Assembly (NCBI GenBank): GCA_040255465.1
Contig: JBDZVA010000005.1
Coordinates: forward strand, 1-64,000
Length of the DNA: 64,000 nucleotides
Reading direction: 5' to 3'
Source of the DNA: UBA5793 sp040255465
GTDB lineage: Bacteria > Planctomycetota > Phycisphaerae > Phycisphaerales > UBA5793
The position numbers were made by a program, and so were the translations under genes. Numbering within the stretch: position 1 is the first letter of the stretch; each line of letters opens with the position of its first letter. The notes beneath the pieces were generated by a model. That model searched no databases. It was not told the DNA's origin and saw only the letters and a list, made by a program, of their open reading frames with translations. Shown here piece after piece: positions 17,053 through 25,448 of this stretch.

Positions 17053-19349
17053 CGCCGCCCTCCCTGGAGATCGGAGAGGCGGATGCGGCGGCACGGGGCC
17101 GGCTGCGTGTCGGTGCCATAGAGCACCGCGCCCTGCATCGACGCGGCGACGGCGCAGCCCACCAGGCAGTCGAGCCAGTGGTTGTCGAGGCCATCGACGC
17201 GGAGTTTCCACTCATCGACGGTGCGTCCCCGGCCCTGCGTCTTCACGCGGTACTCGCTCGTGAGGTGCTCAGCGAGCAGTTGATGCCTTGTCGCGGTGCG
17301 TTTCGATGAACCACCGGCGCGTCCGAACAGCGACAGACACCCCGGGTCGCCCATCGGCACCGCCAGGCGTGCGTGCACGAAGGACTTCCAGTAGTTGGTA
17401 TCGAACACGACGTGGCGCACGGCGCGTTTGCCGGTGATGACGGGAATGCGCCAGTTCAGGCCGACGCGATCGCCACGCTTGCGTTTGTATTCGCTGAAGG
17501 GGATGCTCGAAGCACCGACGTATCGGCCATGACTGGGCATGACGACACTCGCGTAACCGCTCTGCCGGCAGAATTGGTACACGACATCAGACGACTGCCC
17601 CCAGTTCGCGTCGATCAGGCACCGATCGATGCGGACCATGGCGCCGTCATCGCGTTTCCACTCCCGGCCGAGTTTGGCGTCGACGAGTCGCTCGAGCCCA
17701 GCGTACACCGCGCCTTCGAGACCGGCGCGCGGCGAAGCGGCGGCGAGTGTTCGCCGGATGTCGCGGAGTGTGAAGTACGCCTCCTTCTGGTCGGGCTCGG
17801 TGCCGTAGTCGATCACGCTGCCCGTGAAATCCTCCTCCCACGCCACGATGAGCCAGAAGAGCGCCTTGGCCTGCACGTCGATGAACATGGTCAGCAGCGA
17901 CGAACCGATCGGCACCTCGCCGCGATCGTGTCCGTTCACCTTGGCGCAGATCTGCTCGGCGGTGAGCAGGTCTTCGTCGAGCGCCGTGCTCTCGGGGAGC
18001 GGTTCGTTCTGGTACTCCGCCCAGAATGCAGCCTCATCCTGGAGCCGCAGGTTCATCGCGTGCTGGATGGCGCTGAGTTCATCGTGGTTGAACCGGTCGG
18101 GCCACGCGACCTCGGCGCCCTCATCCATGGCGTCGCGATGCTCGCCGTAGAACTCCGTCGCGCGGGTGATGCCCTCGTCGGCACGCAAACCTTCCGCGCG
18201 AAGACGCGCATACTCCGCCCACAACTGCTCGCGGGTGGGGAACGAGTACACCATCCTCGTGCGCTGCCCCTGCCATTGCGGATGCTTGTCGCGATCCAGC
18301 AGGCGGTCGGCCAGATCATCGGGCCGCACCACGGTGAGCGTCATCAGACCCGCGATCTTCTTGCCCGGGCCAGCCAATCCGAGGATGGCGCCGGCGAGGA
18401 TGCGTTCGCGTGTGGCGCACTGCGATGGCGACCGCGCTGATTCGTCCGTCTGCGGGTCGTCGATGAGCACGAGCGAGGGTCGCACGCTGCGGCCGTCGGG
18501 TCGCTTGTACTTCATGCCGCGGATCCGGCCAGTGATGCCGGCGACACGAATGATTCCGCCCGAGGCGAGCGAGTCGGGCATCGTGGGCAGGACGATCTCG
18601 CGGGCCGTCCAGCCGATGTGTGTCTGATTGCCCTCGAAGAGTTGTCCGGCAGCTCGCTGATGGATGCCATCGAGGCAGTGAATCGGGAAGCACGCCTCGG
18701 GGAAGTCATCCAGGAGCGCATCGTTGTTCTCCAACTCGGCCTTGATCGATTCGAGCATCTGACTGGCATGCTCTTCATCGGACCCGATGAGCGCGATGAA
18801 TTCGCGATGGCCGTAGAGCAGCGCCCAGAGACAGGCGATCTCGCACAGACTCGTCTTGCCGCTGCCGCGCGGCATGGCCATCGCGAACAATCCGCCCTCG
18901 AGCACGGCCTGTTCGATCTTGGCGATGACCTTGAGGTGGTCGGGCGACCACGCCAGGTTGAACGTCAGCGGGAAGTACGTCTCGCAGAACAGTCGGAAGT
19001 TGCGGCGACAGGACTCCTTGCGGCTCGGATCGATGATCACCGGCAGCGCGTCGATGTCCCGACCGGTGAGCGATTCGGGCAGGTCGCGGGCCCGCGCGGC
19101 ATCGAACTGTTCATCGAACGAGTCGTCCTCGGTGGTGTCATTAGCATTGAGCCGCTCGTGGCGCTCGATCACGAGCCACGCGGTGTAGCGCAGCAGGTCC
19201 ACTGTCCTGCCGTCGCCAATGCGATAGCCGGCGCGGGTGCGATGCCGGTGCAGCTGCCGCTCGCTGATCACCTCGCCCAGCGGAGTCGAGTTGAGCAGGC
19301 GGCAGAGTTCGCCGGGCTTGAGGCTGCGCGGGTCAATCGCCACGGGCAC
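17049..19349 (-). CDS. Phage terminase large subunit
   Basis: This is the ATP-driven DNA-packaging motor, about 766 residues from GTG 19349. An upstream frame exists, and GTG 19352 or 19343 are alternatives; all lie by a GGCGGAAC site. The ATPase shows Walker A PRGSGKT (in FAMAMPRGSGKTSLCEIACL) and Walker B LVLIDDPQTDES. The C-terminal part (TMFIDVQAKALFWLIVAWEE and later acidic residues) would be the nuclease that cuts concatemers. An N-terminal stretch of about 60 residues resembles the product of the upstream small gene. It is the first large gene of the late module. Confidence 0.9.
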   Translation of the reverse strand: MPVAIDPRSLKPGELCRLLNSTPLGEVISERQLHRHRTRAGYRIGDGRTVDLLRYTAWLVIERHERLNANDTTEDDSFDEQFDAARARDLPESLTGRDIDALPVIIDPSRKESCRRNFRLFCETYFPLTFNLAWSPDHLKVIAKIEQAVLEGGLFAMAMPRGSGKTSLCEIACLWALLYGHREFIALIGSDEEHASQMLESIKAELENNDALLDDFPEACFPIHCLDGIHQRAAGQLFEGNQTHIGWTAREIVLPTMPDSLASGGIIRVAGITGRIRGMKYKRPDGRSVRPSLVLIDDPQTDESARSPSQCATRERILAGAILGLAGPGKKIAGLMTLTVVRPDDLADRLLDRDKHPQWQGQRTRMVYSFPTREQLWAEYARLRAEGLRADEGITRATEFYGEHRDAMDEGAEVAWPDRFNHDELSAIQHAMNLRLQDEAAFWAEYQNEPLPESTALDEDLLTAEQICAKVNGHDRGEVPIGSSLLTMFIDVQAKALFWLIVAWEEDFTGSVIDYGTEPDQKEAYFTLRDIRRTLAAASPRAGLEGAVYAGLERLVDAKLGREWKRDDGAMVRIDRCLIDANWGQSSDVVYQFCRQSGYASVVMPSHGRYVGASSIPFSEYKRKRGDRVGLNWRIPVITGKRAVRHVVFDTNYWKSFVHARLAVPMGDPGCLSLFGRAGGSSKRTATRHQLLAEHLTSEYRVKTQGRGRTVDEWKLRVDGLDNHWLDCLVGCAVAASMQGAVLYGTDTQPAPCRRIRLSDLQGGRR

Positions 19350-19575
19350 CACCCCGTTCCGCCATGTCCTTGACGAGCCACGCCGCGTAATGCACGAGGT
19401 TGATCGTGCCATCGCCGTTGATTGGCGCGCCGGCGTCGATGTCCAGTTTCACCATGGCCTCACTGACCGGTTGGCCGCCGACGCGCGTCAACAGCCGCGC
19501 TGTGTCGGTCACCGATAGAGCGGCCGGGTTGAGGCCGCCTTGGCGTTCGTTCTGATCTTCAGGCGGCGTCAACAC
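19333..19575 (-). CDS. Small protein paralogous to the TerL N-terminus
   Basis: GTG at 19575 has a GGAGGG site 6 bases upstream, giving 80 residues. The core (ARLLTRVGGQPVSEAMVKLD, then INGDGTINLVHYAAWLV) aligns with the first 60 residues of TerL (CRLLNSTPLGEVISERQLHR, then IGDGRTVDLLRYTAWLV). Both have an 'xLL...g..vSE..v....aG..i.dGt.nL..Y.AWLV' pattern, so the two share a domain. It occupies the usual small-terminase position and its stop overlaps the TerL start. A DNA- or packaging-site-binding role is plausible, not shown. Confidence 0.7.
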   Translation of the reverse strand: MLTPPEDQNERQGGLNPAALSVTDTARLLTRVGGQPVSEAMVKLDIDAGAPINGDGTINLVHYAAWLVKDMAERGGARGD

Positions 19576-19855
19576 GGCGGCCCTCCGTGGCCCACGTCGC
19601 GACCGGCGCGCTTGAGGCGAGGCGTTGGGCCACCAGCAAATGCGGCCCAACGTGGGCCAGCACGGCGCGATGTTCGGCCTTACCTAGCACATGCCTAGCA
19701 ACCTGCCCACATGTCGCGGCCACTTCCCCACAATCTGCGAAAGCTGCTCGAATCCCCGGCAATTCCCCTTGCATGTGCGCGCTGCTCATGCCCTCATGTG
19801 TGCAACGCGAGGCGGAACACGCCGCCCGCCAACAACAGCGAAAGGACGCACGACC
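19576..19855. promoter_or_regulatory. Divergent control region between late genes and the small-gene operon
   Basis: This 280-base gap separates minus-strand packaging genes from plus-strand small genes, so promoters for both should lie here. It has an 8-bp hairpin, GTTGGGCC (19624-19631) with GGCCCAAC (19644-19651), and a nearby GTGGGCCAGC that partly repeats one arm. A tandem CCTAGCA pair lies near 19682-19700. These may be operator sites. I cannot identify -35/-10 boxes with confidence. Confidence 0.4.
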
Positions 19856-20326
19856 ATGACGACGCGAACGAAGAAGAACAACCTGGGCAAACGAATCCGC
19901 CAGCACGCGATGTTCAGTGAGACCGACCTGCGCTACCTGCGGGCCAAGGGCTACACCGACGCCGAGATCCTCGCCTTCTGGGATCGCGACCACGCGATGG
20001 GCAAGACGCCCGTCACCCACGCGGCCACGCGAATCGAAAGCATCGCCATCCGAGTCGAGTCCGTTCAGAAGCAGGTGCGGGCCAGCGCGGCGCTGAGCAT
20101 CGAACTGGGCATCAGCACCTACAAGACCGGCTGCGCCAACGTCGCGGTGAGCGACACCTACGCACCGACCTACGGGTTCATGGCCACCGCGATCGACACC
20201 ACGCGGCGATCGCTGGCGCAACGCATCTTCGAGAAGGACGCCAAAGACCTCGACGCCGGCCAGTGCGGCGAACTCGACGCGGTGATTCGGGCCTGCATGC
20301 TCGTCGCCAACGTCACCACCATCTGA
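19856..20326 (+). CDS. Phage accessory protein, unrecognised
   Basis: ATG at 19856 follows AAAGGA and gives 156 residues. The N-terminus is basic (MTTRTKKNNLGKRIRQH), then a helical ETDLRYLRAKGYTDAEILAF segment resembles a small DNA-binding or 'growing-helix' motif, and the rest is alpha-helical. It is the first gene of a plus-strand run of eight small genes, each with a strong ribosome binding site. No family is recognised. Position at the head of an early-looking run suggests a host-takeover or regulatory role. Confidence 0.7.
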   Translation: MTTRTKKNNLGKRIRQHAMFSETDLRYLRAKGYTDAEILAFWDRDHAMGKTPVTHAATRIESIAIRVESVQKQVRASAALSIELGISTYKTGCANVAVSDTYAPTYGFMATAIDTTRRSLAQRIFEKDAKDLDAGQCGELDAVIRACMLVANVTTI

Positions 20327-20359
20327 ATCGCGGCAACGCGAACCGAAAGGACCACCACC

Positions 20360-20614
20360 ATGCAGATCAAGACCATCATCATCGAAGGCGACGAGGGCGA
20401 TGTCGAAATCCACGCCGCCGACTACGGCGCTCAGGTCATCGCCAATGACGTGCTCGCCGAGGTCGCCCGCACTGCCAGCCGCGAGGACCGGTTCGCGGTC
20501 GCCTACAACGCCGCCAGGGTGATCTACGGCACGAACAAGCGCGGCGAGCCCAACGCCACCAACAGCATGATCCACGACGTGCTCCGCGAGATCGAGCGCG
20601 TCGCGGGCTGCTGA
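20360..20614 (+). CDS. Phage accessory protein, unrecognised
   Basis: This 84-residue acidic protein begins MQIKTIIIEGDEGDVEIHAA, after a GAAAGGA site. It has an N-terminal beta part and a helical remainder with FAVAYNAARVIYGTNKRG. It has no cysteine and no membrane segment. It sits 33 bases after the previous gene in the same small-gene run. I do not recognise it. Confidence 0.7.
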   Translation: MQIKTIIIEGDEGDVEIHAADYGAQVIANDVLAEVARTASREDRFAVAYNAARVIYGTNKRGEPNATNSMIHDVLREIERVAGC

Positions 20615-20644
20615 ACCACCAACGCCAAACGGAACGGAGACGCC

Positions 20645-20881
20645 ATGGGTAAGACACGCGACAACACCTTGAACACCATCGCCCGCGAGGCCCTCGACCT
20701 TGAGACATTGGAAACCCGCAACAGCGACAGCCTCGACTTCCACGACACCGCGGTGTGGTGTGTCAAGGAAGCACTCGAGCGGGCCTACGAAGCGGGACGG
20801 CAATCGGCGCGGCCGACCAAGGCCGTGTGCCCCGCCTGCGGGCGCAAGATCGAGATCACGCCGCTGCCCGCGAGCAAGTGA
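20645..20881 (+). CDS. DUF6900-like protein with C-terminal zinc ribbon half
   Basis: This 78-residue protein starts at ATG 20645 after GGAACGGAGAC. The segment NTIAREALDLETLETRNSDS followed by LDFHDTAVWCVKEALERAYE has the 'IAre.Lg.etLetRnSD.lDFh...v' signature that I associate with DUF6900 proteins of phages and plasmids. The tail adds CPACGRK, half a zinc-binding site, which may let it dimerise around a metal. Proteins of this type have no known activity. Confidence 0.78.
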   Translation: MGKTRDNTLNTIAREALDLETLETRNSDSLDFHDTAVWCVKEALERAYEAGRQSARPTKAVCPACGRKIEITPLPASK

Positions 20882-20893
20882 GAGAGGAGCGCC

Positions 20894-21202
20894 ATGAGCA
20901 CGAACACGAGCCAGATTGACAGAAATCGCCCCGCCCGCCACAACGGCGCCGGCGCGCCGAATGTCGTCATCCGCGAGGCGTGCGACCGCGACGGCGTGGT
21001 CCTGGGCCACCTCGTCGCCAGCCACGACGGCACCCCCGAGGGCATCGTCCCCGCCGCACGTCGCGCGACACAGCGGATGTTCGACTCCTTCGCCGACGCG
21101 TCCAACGTGAACAGCCGAATCATCGCCACCGACGCCGCGGGCCGGCCGCGCTGGTCCGTGTCGCCGAACTTTGCAGTCATCGAAGAACTCGCCGCCCTGT
21201 GA
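20894..21202 (+). CDS. Phage accessory protein, unrecognised
   Basis: This 102-residue protein starts 12 bases after the previous stop, behind GAGAGGAGC. An Asn/Arg-rich start (MSTNTSQIDRNRPARHNGAG) is followed by VVIREACDRDGVVLGHLVAS and a helix. The opening is probably disordered. It belongs to the same plus-strand run. No homologue is recognised. Confidence 0.68.
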   Translation: MSTNTSQIDRNRPARHNGAGAPNVVIREACDRDGVVLGHLVASHDGTPEGIVPAARRATQRMFDSFADASNVNSRIIATDAAGRPRWSVSPNFAVIEELAAL

Positions 21203-21247
21203 CGGCGGTTCACATCCACCAACCGCTCTCTTGAAAGGAGCAGCATC

Positions 21248-22282
21248 ATGAAGAAGAACGACGTCAAGATCGGGAACACGTACACCGCCAAGGTGAGCGG
21301 CAACATCGCCAAGGTGCGCATCGATGCCGAGAACAAGAACGGCGGCTGGGACGCCACGAACCTCGCCACGAAGAAGAAGGTGCGAATCAAGAGTGCCCAG
21401 CGGCTTCGAGCCGAAGCCGGGCCGCCAAAGACGGCCAGCACAACTCATGCGACCAAGCGAGCCTCCGGTAAGTCCTCCGGGGGCTCGGTTGTTGATGCGA
21501 AGATCGCTCAGCGCGACGCCAAGGCTGCGGCCAAGGGTCTGGTCATGAAGACCGAGATCGTCAACGGCAAGGAACGATCGCGCTGGGTGAAGAAAGCCGA
21601 GGAGGCCGCCGCCCAGCAGGGCACGACGCCAGCGACGCCCAAACGCAAGGGCCGACAGACGCCGCCGCGCATCGCGCTGGTGAACAAGGACGACTTCGCG
21701 GTGATCGCCAAGCAGGTGCAGGACCTGCCCACCAGCAAGAACCACGTGTGCTGGAAGAAGAACGGCAAACTCTACGAACTCTTCTTCCGCGTCGATGGCC
21801 GCACGCCGCTGCTCTACCGCGTGCCCGCCGACTCGCCCATCGACGAGAAGACTGGTTGCCGCGAGATCGACGCCTCGGGCAACGTGACGGGTACTTTTCA
21901 CATCAAGCAGAGCATCAAGCAACTCACCGGAAAGACGCCGGCGCAACTGGGCATCACCATGCCAGCGGATCGCGGCGCGCCGAAAGCACGCACGACCAGC
22001 ACGAAGACGAGCGGCGGCAAGACCGACGCCAAGCCACGCAAGAAGCGCGAAGGACTCAGCGGGCTCGACGCCGCAGCGCAGGTCCTCGGCCGAGCCAAGG
22101 AACCCCTCGACGCCAAGACCATCGCCGAGCGCGCGATCGCGGCGGGCTGGAAGACCAACGGCGCCACGCCGCACGCGACTCTGTACGCCGCGATGATCCG
22201 CGAGATCAAAGCCAAGGGCAAGGAAGCGCGTTTCGCCAAGGTGGACAAGGGCCGCTTCACCGCGGCCGGAAAGGCGGGTTGA
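21248..22282 (+). CDS. Phage protein with C-terminal HARE-HTH winged helix
   Basis: This is the largest product of the plus-strand run, with 344 residues after AAAGGAGC. An N-terminal small beta domain (MKKNDVKIGNTYTAKVSGNI) is followed by a Lys/Ala/Thr-rich linker. A middle domain (QDLPTSKNHVCWKKNGKLYE) and a second linker precede the C-terminal winged helix (LSGLDAAAQVLGRAKEPLDA, then TIAERAIAAGWKTNGATPHA). That last part matches the HARE-HTH domain found in ASXL proteins, RNA polymerase delta and restriction enzymes. It should bind DNA or modified chromatin-like targets; in a phage it could counter or use DNA modification. Confidence 0.8.
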   Translation: MKKNDVKIGNTYTAKVSGNIAKVRIDAENKNGGWDATNLATKKKVRIKSAQRLRAEAGPPKTASTTHATKRASGKSSGGSVVDAKIAQRDAKAAAKGLVMKTEIVNGKERSRWVKKAEEAAAQQGTTPATPKRKGRQTPPRIALVNKDDFAVIAKQVQDLPTSKNHVCWKKNGKLYELFFRVDGRTPLLYRVPADSPIDEKTGCREIDASGNVTGTFHIKQSIKQLTGKTPAQLGITMPADRGAPKARTTSTKTSGGKTDAKPRKKREGLSGLDAAAQVLGRAKEPLDAKTIAERAIAAGWKTNGATPHATLYAAMIREIKAKGKEARFAKVDKGRFTAAGKAG

Positions 22283-22285
22283 ACG

Positions 22286-22510
22286 ATGGACCGGGAAGTA
22301 CAACGACTCCTCGCCCATGCCGACCAGGCGCGCGCCACGATGCGCGACACCCTGGCCGCCATGCCTGCGGGCGACAAGGCTGCGTTGATTCGCACCTGCG
22401 CCGCGGGCGACCTCGCCTGTCTCGACGAACGCACCGCGCTGCTTGTCGGCCTGCTGGCGGTGGTCGCGATCTTCGACCTGAGCGAATCGCGCGGGGAGGT
22501 GAGCCCATGA
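22286..22510 (+). CDS. Phage accessory protein, unrecognised
   Basis: This 74-residue protein starts 3 bases after the previous stop. It is alpha-helical (MDREVQRLLAHADQARATMR) with a hydrophobic C-terminal segment (ALLVGLLAVVAIFDL) that could be a short membrane helix or a dimer interface. Its TGA overlaps the next ATG as ATGA. Function unknown. Confidence 0.66.
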   Translation: MDREVQRLLAHADQARATMRDTLAAMPAGDKAALIRTCAAGDLACLDERTALLVGLLAVVAIFDLSESRGEVSP

Positions 22511-22683
22511 TCGCCAACGCCAATGACGAACGTGTCGAACCGGGCTTCGCCTGCCCGCATTGCGGCGAGCGCCGCATGGACATGCTGGTCTGGGTCGAGG
22601 ACGACCGCGTCGAATGCCAGACCTGTGGCCGCCACTACGACCCGGCCGCGGAAGGAGGTGACGACCATGCCAAGGCAACTTGA
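22507..22683 (+). CDS. Small zinc-ribbon protein
   Basis: ATG at 22507 overlaps the previous stop and gives 58 residues. A zinc ribbon is evident: FACPHCGERRMDMLVWVED, then VECQTCGRHYDPA, with two CxxC knuckles 19-20 residues apart. Tiny zinc ribbons of this kind are common in phages and often bind nucleic acid or RNA polymerase. It overlaps the next gene by 17 bases. Confidence 0.75.
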   Translation: MIANANDERVEPGFACPHCGERRMDMLVWVEDDRVECQTCGRHYDPAAEGGDDHAKAT

Positions 22684-23053
22684 CGAGACGTTCATCGTCG
22701 ACGCCGCCAGCGGCGTGCTGCTGCGCCGCGTCGTGCCCAAGCGCGGCAAGCCGTACGAACATGCCTGCACCAAGCAGACCTATGACGATGTCGCCTACGC
22801 AATCGAGCAGATGGGTAGCGCCTCCTTCACGATGGAGGACATCCGATCCAAGGCCGGCGGTGGCGACGAAGCGAACATGCCGCCGTGGTCCCAGGTCGCC
22901 GTCGCCATCGCGTTCCTCAAGGAGCGGTCCTGCATTGTGCCCGCCCGCAATCGCAAACACGTCGCCGCCAGCGACTTCGTCTACGAGGACGCGCTGATCG
23001 AGTACCACGCTCTGCGCGAGAAGGGACCGGAGGAGGCGGAGCCGAGCGAGTAG
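22667..23053 (+). CDS. Phage accessory protein, last gene of the plus-strand run
   Basis: ATG at 22667 follows a strong GGAGGT site, giving 128 residues. The layout (MPRQLDETFIVDAASGVLLR, then YDDVAYAIEQMGSASFTMED and a helical region ending DALIEYHALREKG) suggests a winged-helix-like fold: 'T.edir......n...sqv.vAiaFLke...v'. This would be DNA-binding. No family name can be given. A bidirectional hairpin follows the gene. Confidence 0.72.
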   Translation: MPRQLDETFIVDAASGVLLRRVVPKRGKPYEHACTKQTYDDVAYAIEQMGSASFTMEDIRSKAGGGDEANMPPWSQVAVAIAFLKERSCIVPARNRKHVAASDFVYEDALIEYHALREKGPEEAEPSE

Positions 23054-23076
23054 GCCGCCAGCCCAGTTCGACCATT

Positions 23077-23107
23077 CACAGCCGTAGCGCTTACCGCCGC
23101 GGCTGTG
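23077..23107. terminator. Bidirectional terminator between convergent genes
   Basis: CACAGCCG (23077-23084) pairs with CGGCTGTG (23100-23107), with partial pairing inside. It lies between the end of the plus-strand small-gene run (23053) and the end of the minus-strand methyltransferase gene (23149), where a terminator working both ways is expected. The T-tracts are short, so efficiency is unsure. Confidence 0.55.
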
Positions 23108-23148
23108 TCTGCGGGTACATGGTTCGTCGTTGCACCAAGCCACGCGCC

Positions 23149-24510
23149 TCACCGCATCGTCTCCTCGCGCGGCTTCATCGGGATCGGCGACTCGCCAGTC
23201 CGCTCGAGTACGGCTGCTTTTCCGGTGAAGCGTTGATACCTGTCGCAGATCAAGTCTGCGTAGGCCGGATCGATCTCCATCAGGAATGCTCGCCGCTGCG
23301 TCTGCTCCGCGGCGATCAACGTGCTGCCTGATCCTCCAAAGAGGTCAAGCACATTCTCGCCGACGCGCGATGAATACTGGATCGCTCGCACCGCCAACTC
23401 AGCAGGCTTGGCCGTCAAATGCTCCATCTGGTTCGGCGGGATCTTCTTGATGTGCCACAGGTCGGGCACGTTGTTGGGGCCGAAGTAGCGGTGTGCCGCC
23501 CCCAATTTCCAACCGTAGAAACACACCTCGAACGCGCCCATGTAGTCTTTTCGCGTCAGAACCGGGTGCTGCTTGTCCCAGATGATCGCCTGGCTGAAGT
23601 ACAGCCCCGCGCGCTTCAGCGGCCCCGGATAGTTGCCGAGGTTGGCGTATCCGCCCCAGCAGTAGAAACCTCCGCCGGGGACGAGCACGCGCGCCATGTT
23701 GCCGAACCACGCATCGAGCATCTCCTCAAAGGCTTCGTCAGAGACGAAGTCGTTCTCAAGCGGCCGATCCTTGGCGCGCATCTTGCGCGTGGTTCGGCGC
23801 TTCTCGCCCTGCCGCGCGACATCGAAACTCTGATGATGCGTGCGCTTCTTCTTCGATGCTGTGAACGACGAGTTGCCCGCCGCGATCGCGTTGTTGCTGC
23901 GCGGCTCGACGCGAACGTTGTACGGCGGGTCAGTGTTGACCAGATGAATTGGCTGCCCGTCGAGGAGCCGATCCACATCTTCCGGCCTCGCGCTGTCGCC
24001 GCACAGCAATCGATGCTCACCCAGAATCCACAGATCACCGCGCTTCGTGATCGGTTCATCGGGCGGCTCGGGAATCGAGTCGGGATCCGTCAAACCTTCG
24101 CTCACACCGGGATCGAGCAACTTTGCCAGATCGTCCGCGTCGAACCCGAGGCTCGACCAGTCGATCCCGGCGCCCTGGAGTTCGGCCATCTCCAACGGCA
24201 GCAGTTCCATGTTCCATTCTGCGAGTTCGGCCGACTTGTTGTCGGCGATCCGATACGCGCGGACCTGCTCGGGCTTGAGATCGGTCGCGACGTGCACTGG
24301 CACCATCTCTATGCCCAGGCGCTGCGCCGCCTTCCACCGCGTGTGGCCGCAGATGATCACGCCGTCGCCATCGACGACGATTGGCTGCCGCCAGCCGAAT
24401 GCCGTGATGCTGTTGGCCACGGCGTCCACCGCGTCGTCGTTGAGGCGCGGGTTCTGCTCGTACGGCTTGATCTCGGCCAGCGGCCGCAGTTCCACCTTGA
24501 ACGTATTCAT
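23149..24510 (-). CDS. ParB-domain DNA methyltransferase
   Basis: ATG at 24510 with AAGGAG upstream gives 453 residues. The N-terminal 100 residues are a ParB/Srx nuclease-like domain (LRPLAEIKPYEQNPRLND, then VDGDGVIICGHTRWKAAQRL). The rest is an N6/N4 DNA methyltransferase with catalytic NTDPPYNV and the SAM-binding motif LDLFGGSGSTL in that order, as in beta-class enzymes. Such fusions are common in phages and probably methylate the phage genome against host restriction. That matters here because the same chromosome carries a type I restriction system. Confidence 0.92.
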   Translation of the reverse strand: MNTFKVELRPLAEIKPYEQNPRLNDDAVDAVANSITAFGWRQPIVVDGDGVIICGHTRWKAAQRLGIEMVPVHVATDLKPEQVRAYRIADNKSAELAEWNMELLPLEMAELQGAGIDWSSLGFDADDLAKLLDPGVSEGLTDPDSIPEPPDEPITKRGDLWILGEHRLLCGDSARPEDVDRLLDGQPIHLVNTDPPYNVRVEPRSNNAIAAGNSSFTASKKKRTHHQSFDVARQGEKRRTTRKMRAKDRPLENDFVSDEAFEEMLDAWFGNMARVLVPGGGFYCWGGYANLGNYPGPLKRAGLYFSQAIIWDKQHPVLTRKDYMGAFEVCFYGWKLGAAHRYFGPNNVPDLWHIKKIPPNQMEHLTAKPAELAVRAIQYSSRVGENVLDLFGGSGSTLIAAEQTQRRAFLMEIDPAYADLICDRYQRFTGKAAVLERTGESPIPMKPREETMR

Positions 24511-25448
24511 GGCTCCGTTCTCCTTGTGCTGGAAGACTGGCGGCCCGGTCGCGAATCCGCCGCCCCGGTGGCCGCTATGTCGCCGCCCGTGTTCGCCCCT
24601 GTCGCGAGATGTGCCGAAGCGGCGTAGTTCCGGCCGCCTGCCGTCGGCACATCGCCCCGTGGGCCAACGTCGCGGCCCACGATTGGTCCACCGTGAACGG
24701 GCAACGGCAGCAGGCCGATTTCGCGTTCCGACCGTGGTGCCGCGGCGAGGCGGACCTGCATGGCATGCGCCCCCTCGCGCCACGCCAGCGCACAGTCCTC
24801 GTCGGCGTCGATGGGCGGTGGCGCGTCGGCCGGCGCTTCGGTCAGCGCCGCTCGGCCGCCGTTCGTGATCGAGTACCACACCCGCCCGTGCAGGTCGGCC
24901 CCGCTCAGCAGCCAACCGCGCACCAACGCAGGAATGGCCTTCTCCTCAAGAACCGACAGGAGCCGCCGATTGGCGCGGCCGGTTTCGTCGCTGCCGCACG
25001 CAGCCCAGTGCGGCGGTGTGCCGGCCAGCGCCCACTCCGCCAGCCATCGGGTGCCGAGGTGCGTCATCGTCGCCTGCGCATTATCGACGGCGGCGAGGCT
25101 CTGACAGACCTCCCGACCGGCACGCCACCACGGCGCGCCTGCCAGTCCGCACGCCCGTTCGATCCCCGCGTCGAGCAGCCGCACCGCCACAACCTTCGTG
25201 CGCTCGACCCGGCGGGTGAGCAGACCGCGCCGTTCGAGCCGGCCAAGCGCCTCGACATTCTCATCACGCTCATCACGATCACGACCACTGTGCCGCCATC
25301 GCAACCCCGCGCCGGAGCGGAACGATCGTCGCGCCAGGTACGCCGCGGTCGCGCCGCCGCCACCCCACGGCCCGCGCCACGGCGCGAACACCGCCCACAA
25401 CTCGCCCGCCAGGCGGCAAATCAGCATGTCGTCCACCGTCGCGCTCAT
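24507..25448 (-). CDS. Phage protein, unrecognised
   Basis: This 313-residue protein overlaps its neighbours by four bases at both ends. It is rich in Trp, Arg and Ala. The N-terminal 120 residues look like a winged-helix region (NVEALGRLERRGLLTRRVER), with the pattern of a replication- or regulation-type DNA-binding module. The last 80 residues are Gly/Ala/Arg-rich and probably disordered. It is translationally coupled to the ParB-methyltransferase. No known family. Confidence 0.7.
   Translation of the reverse strand: MSATVDDMLICRLAGELWAVFAPWRGPWGGGGATAAYLARRSFRSGAGLRWRHSGRDRDERDENVEALGRLERRGLLTRRVERTKVVAVRLLDAGIERACGLAGAPWWRAGREVCQSLAAVDNAQATMTHLGTRWLAEWALAGTPPHWAACGSDETGRANRRLLSVLEEKAIPALVRGWLLSGADLHGRVWYSITNGGRAALTEAPADAPPPIDADEDCALAWREGAHAMQVRLAAAPRSEREIGLLPLPVHGGPIVGRDVGPRGDVPTAGGRNYAASAHLATGANTGGDIAATGAADSRPGRQSSSTRRTEP

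Noticed and set aside
19559..23152. Open minus-strand frame of 1197 codons opposite the small-gene run
   Set aside because: It is an antisense shadow. Its translation is low-complexity Arg/Ala/Gly/Leu with no motif, while the plus strand has eight genes with ribosome binding sites.
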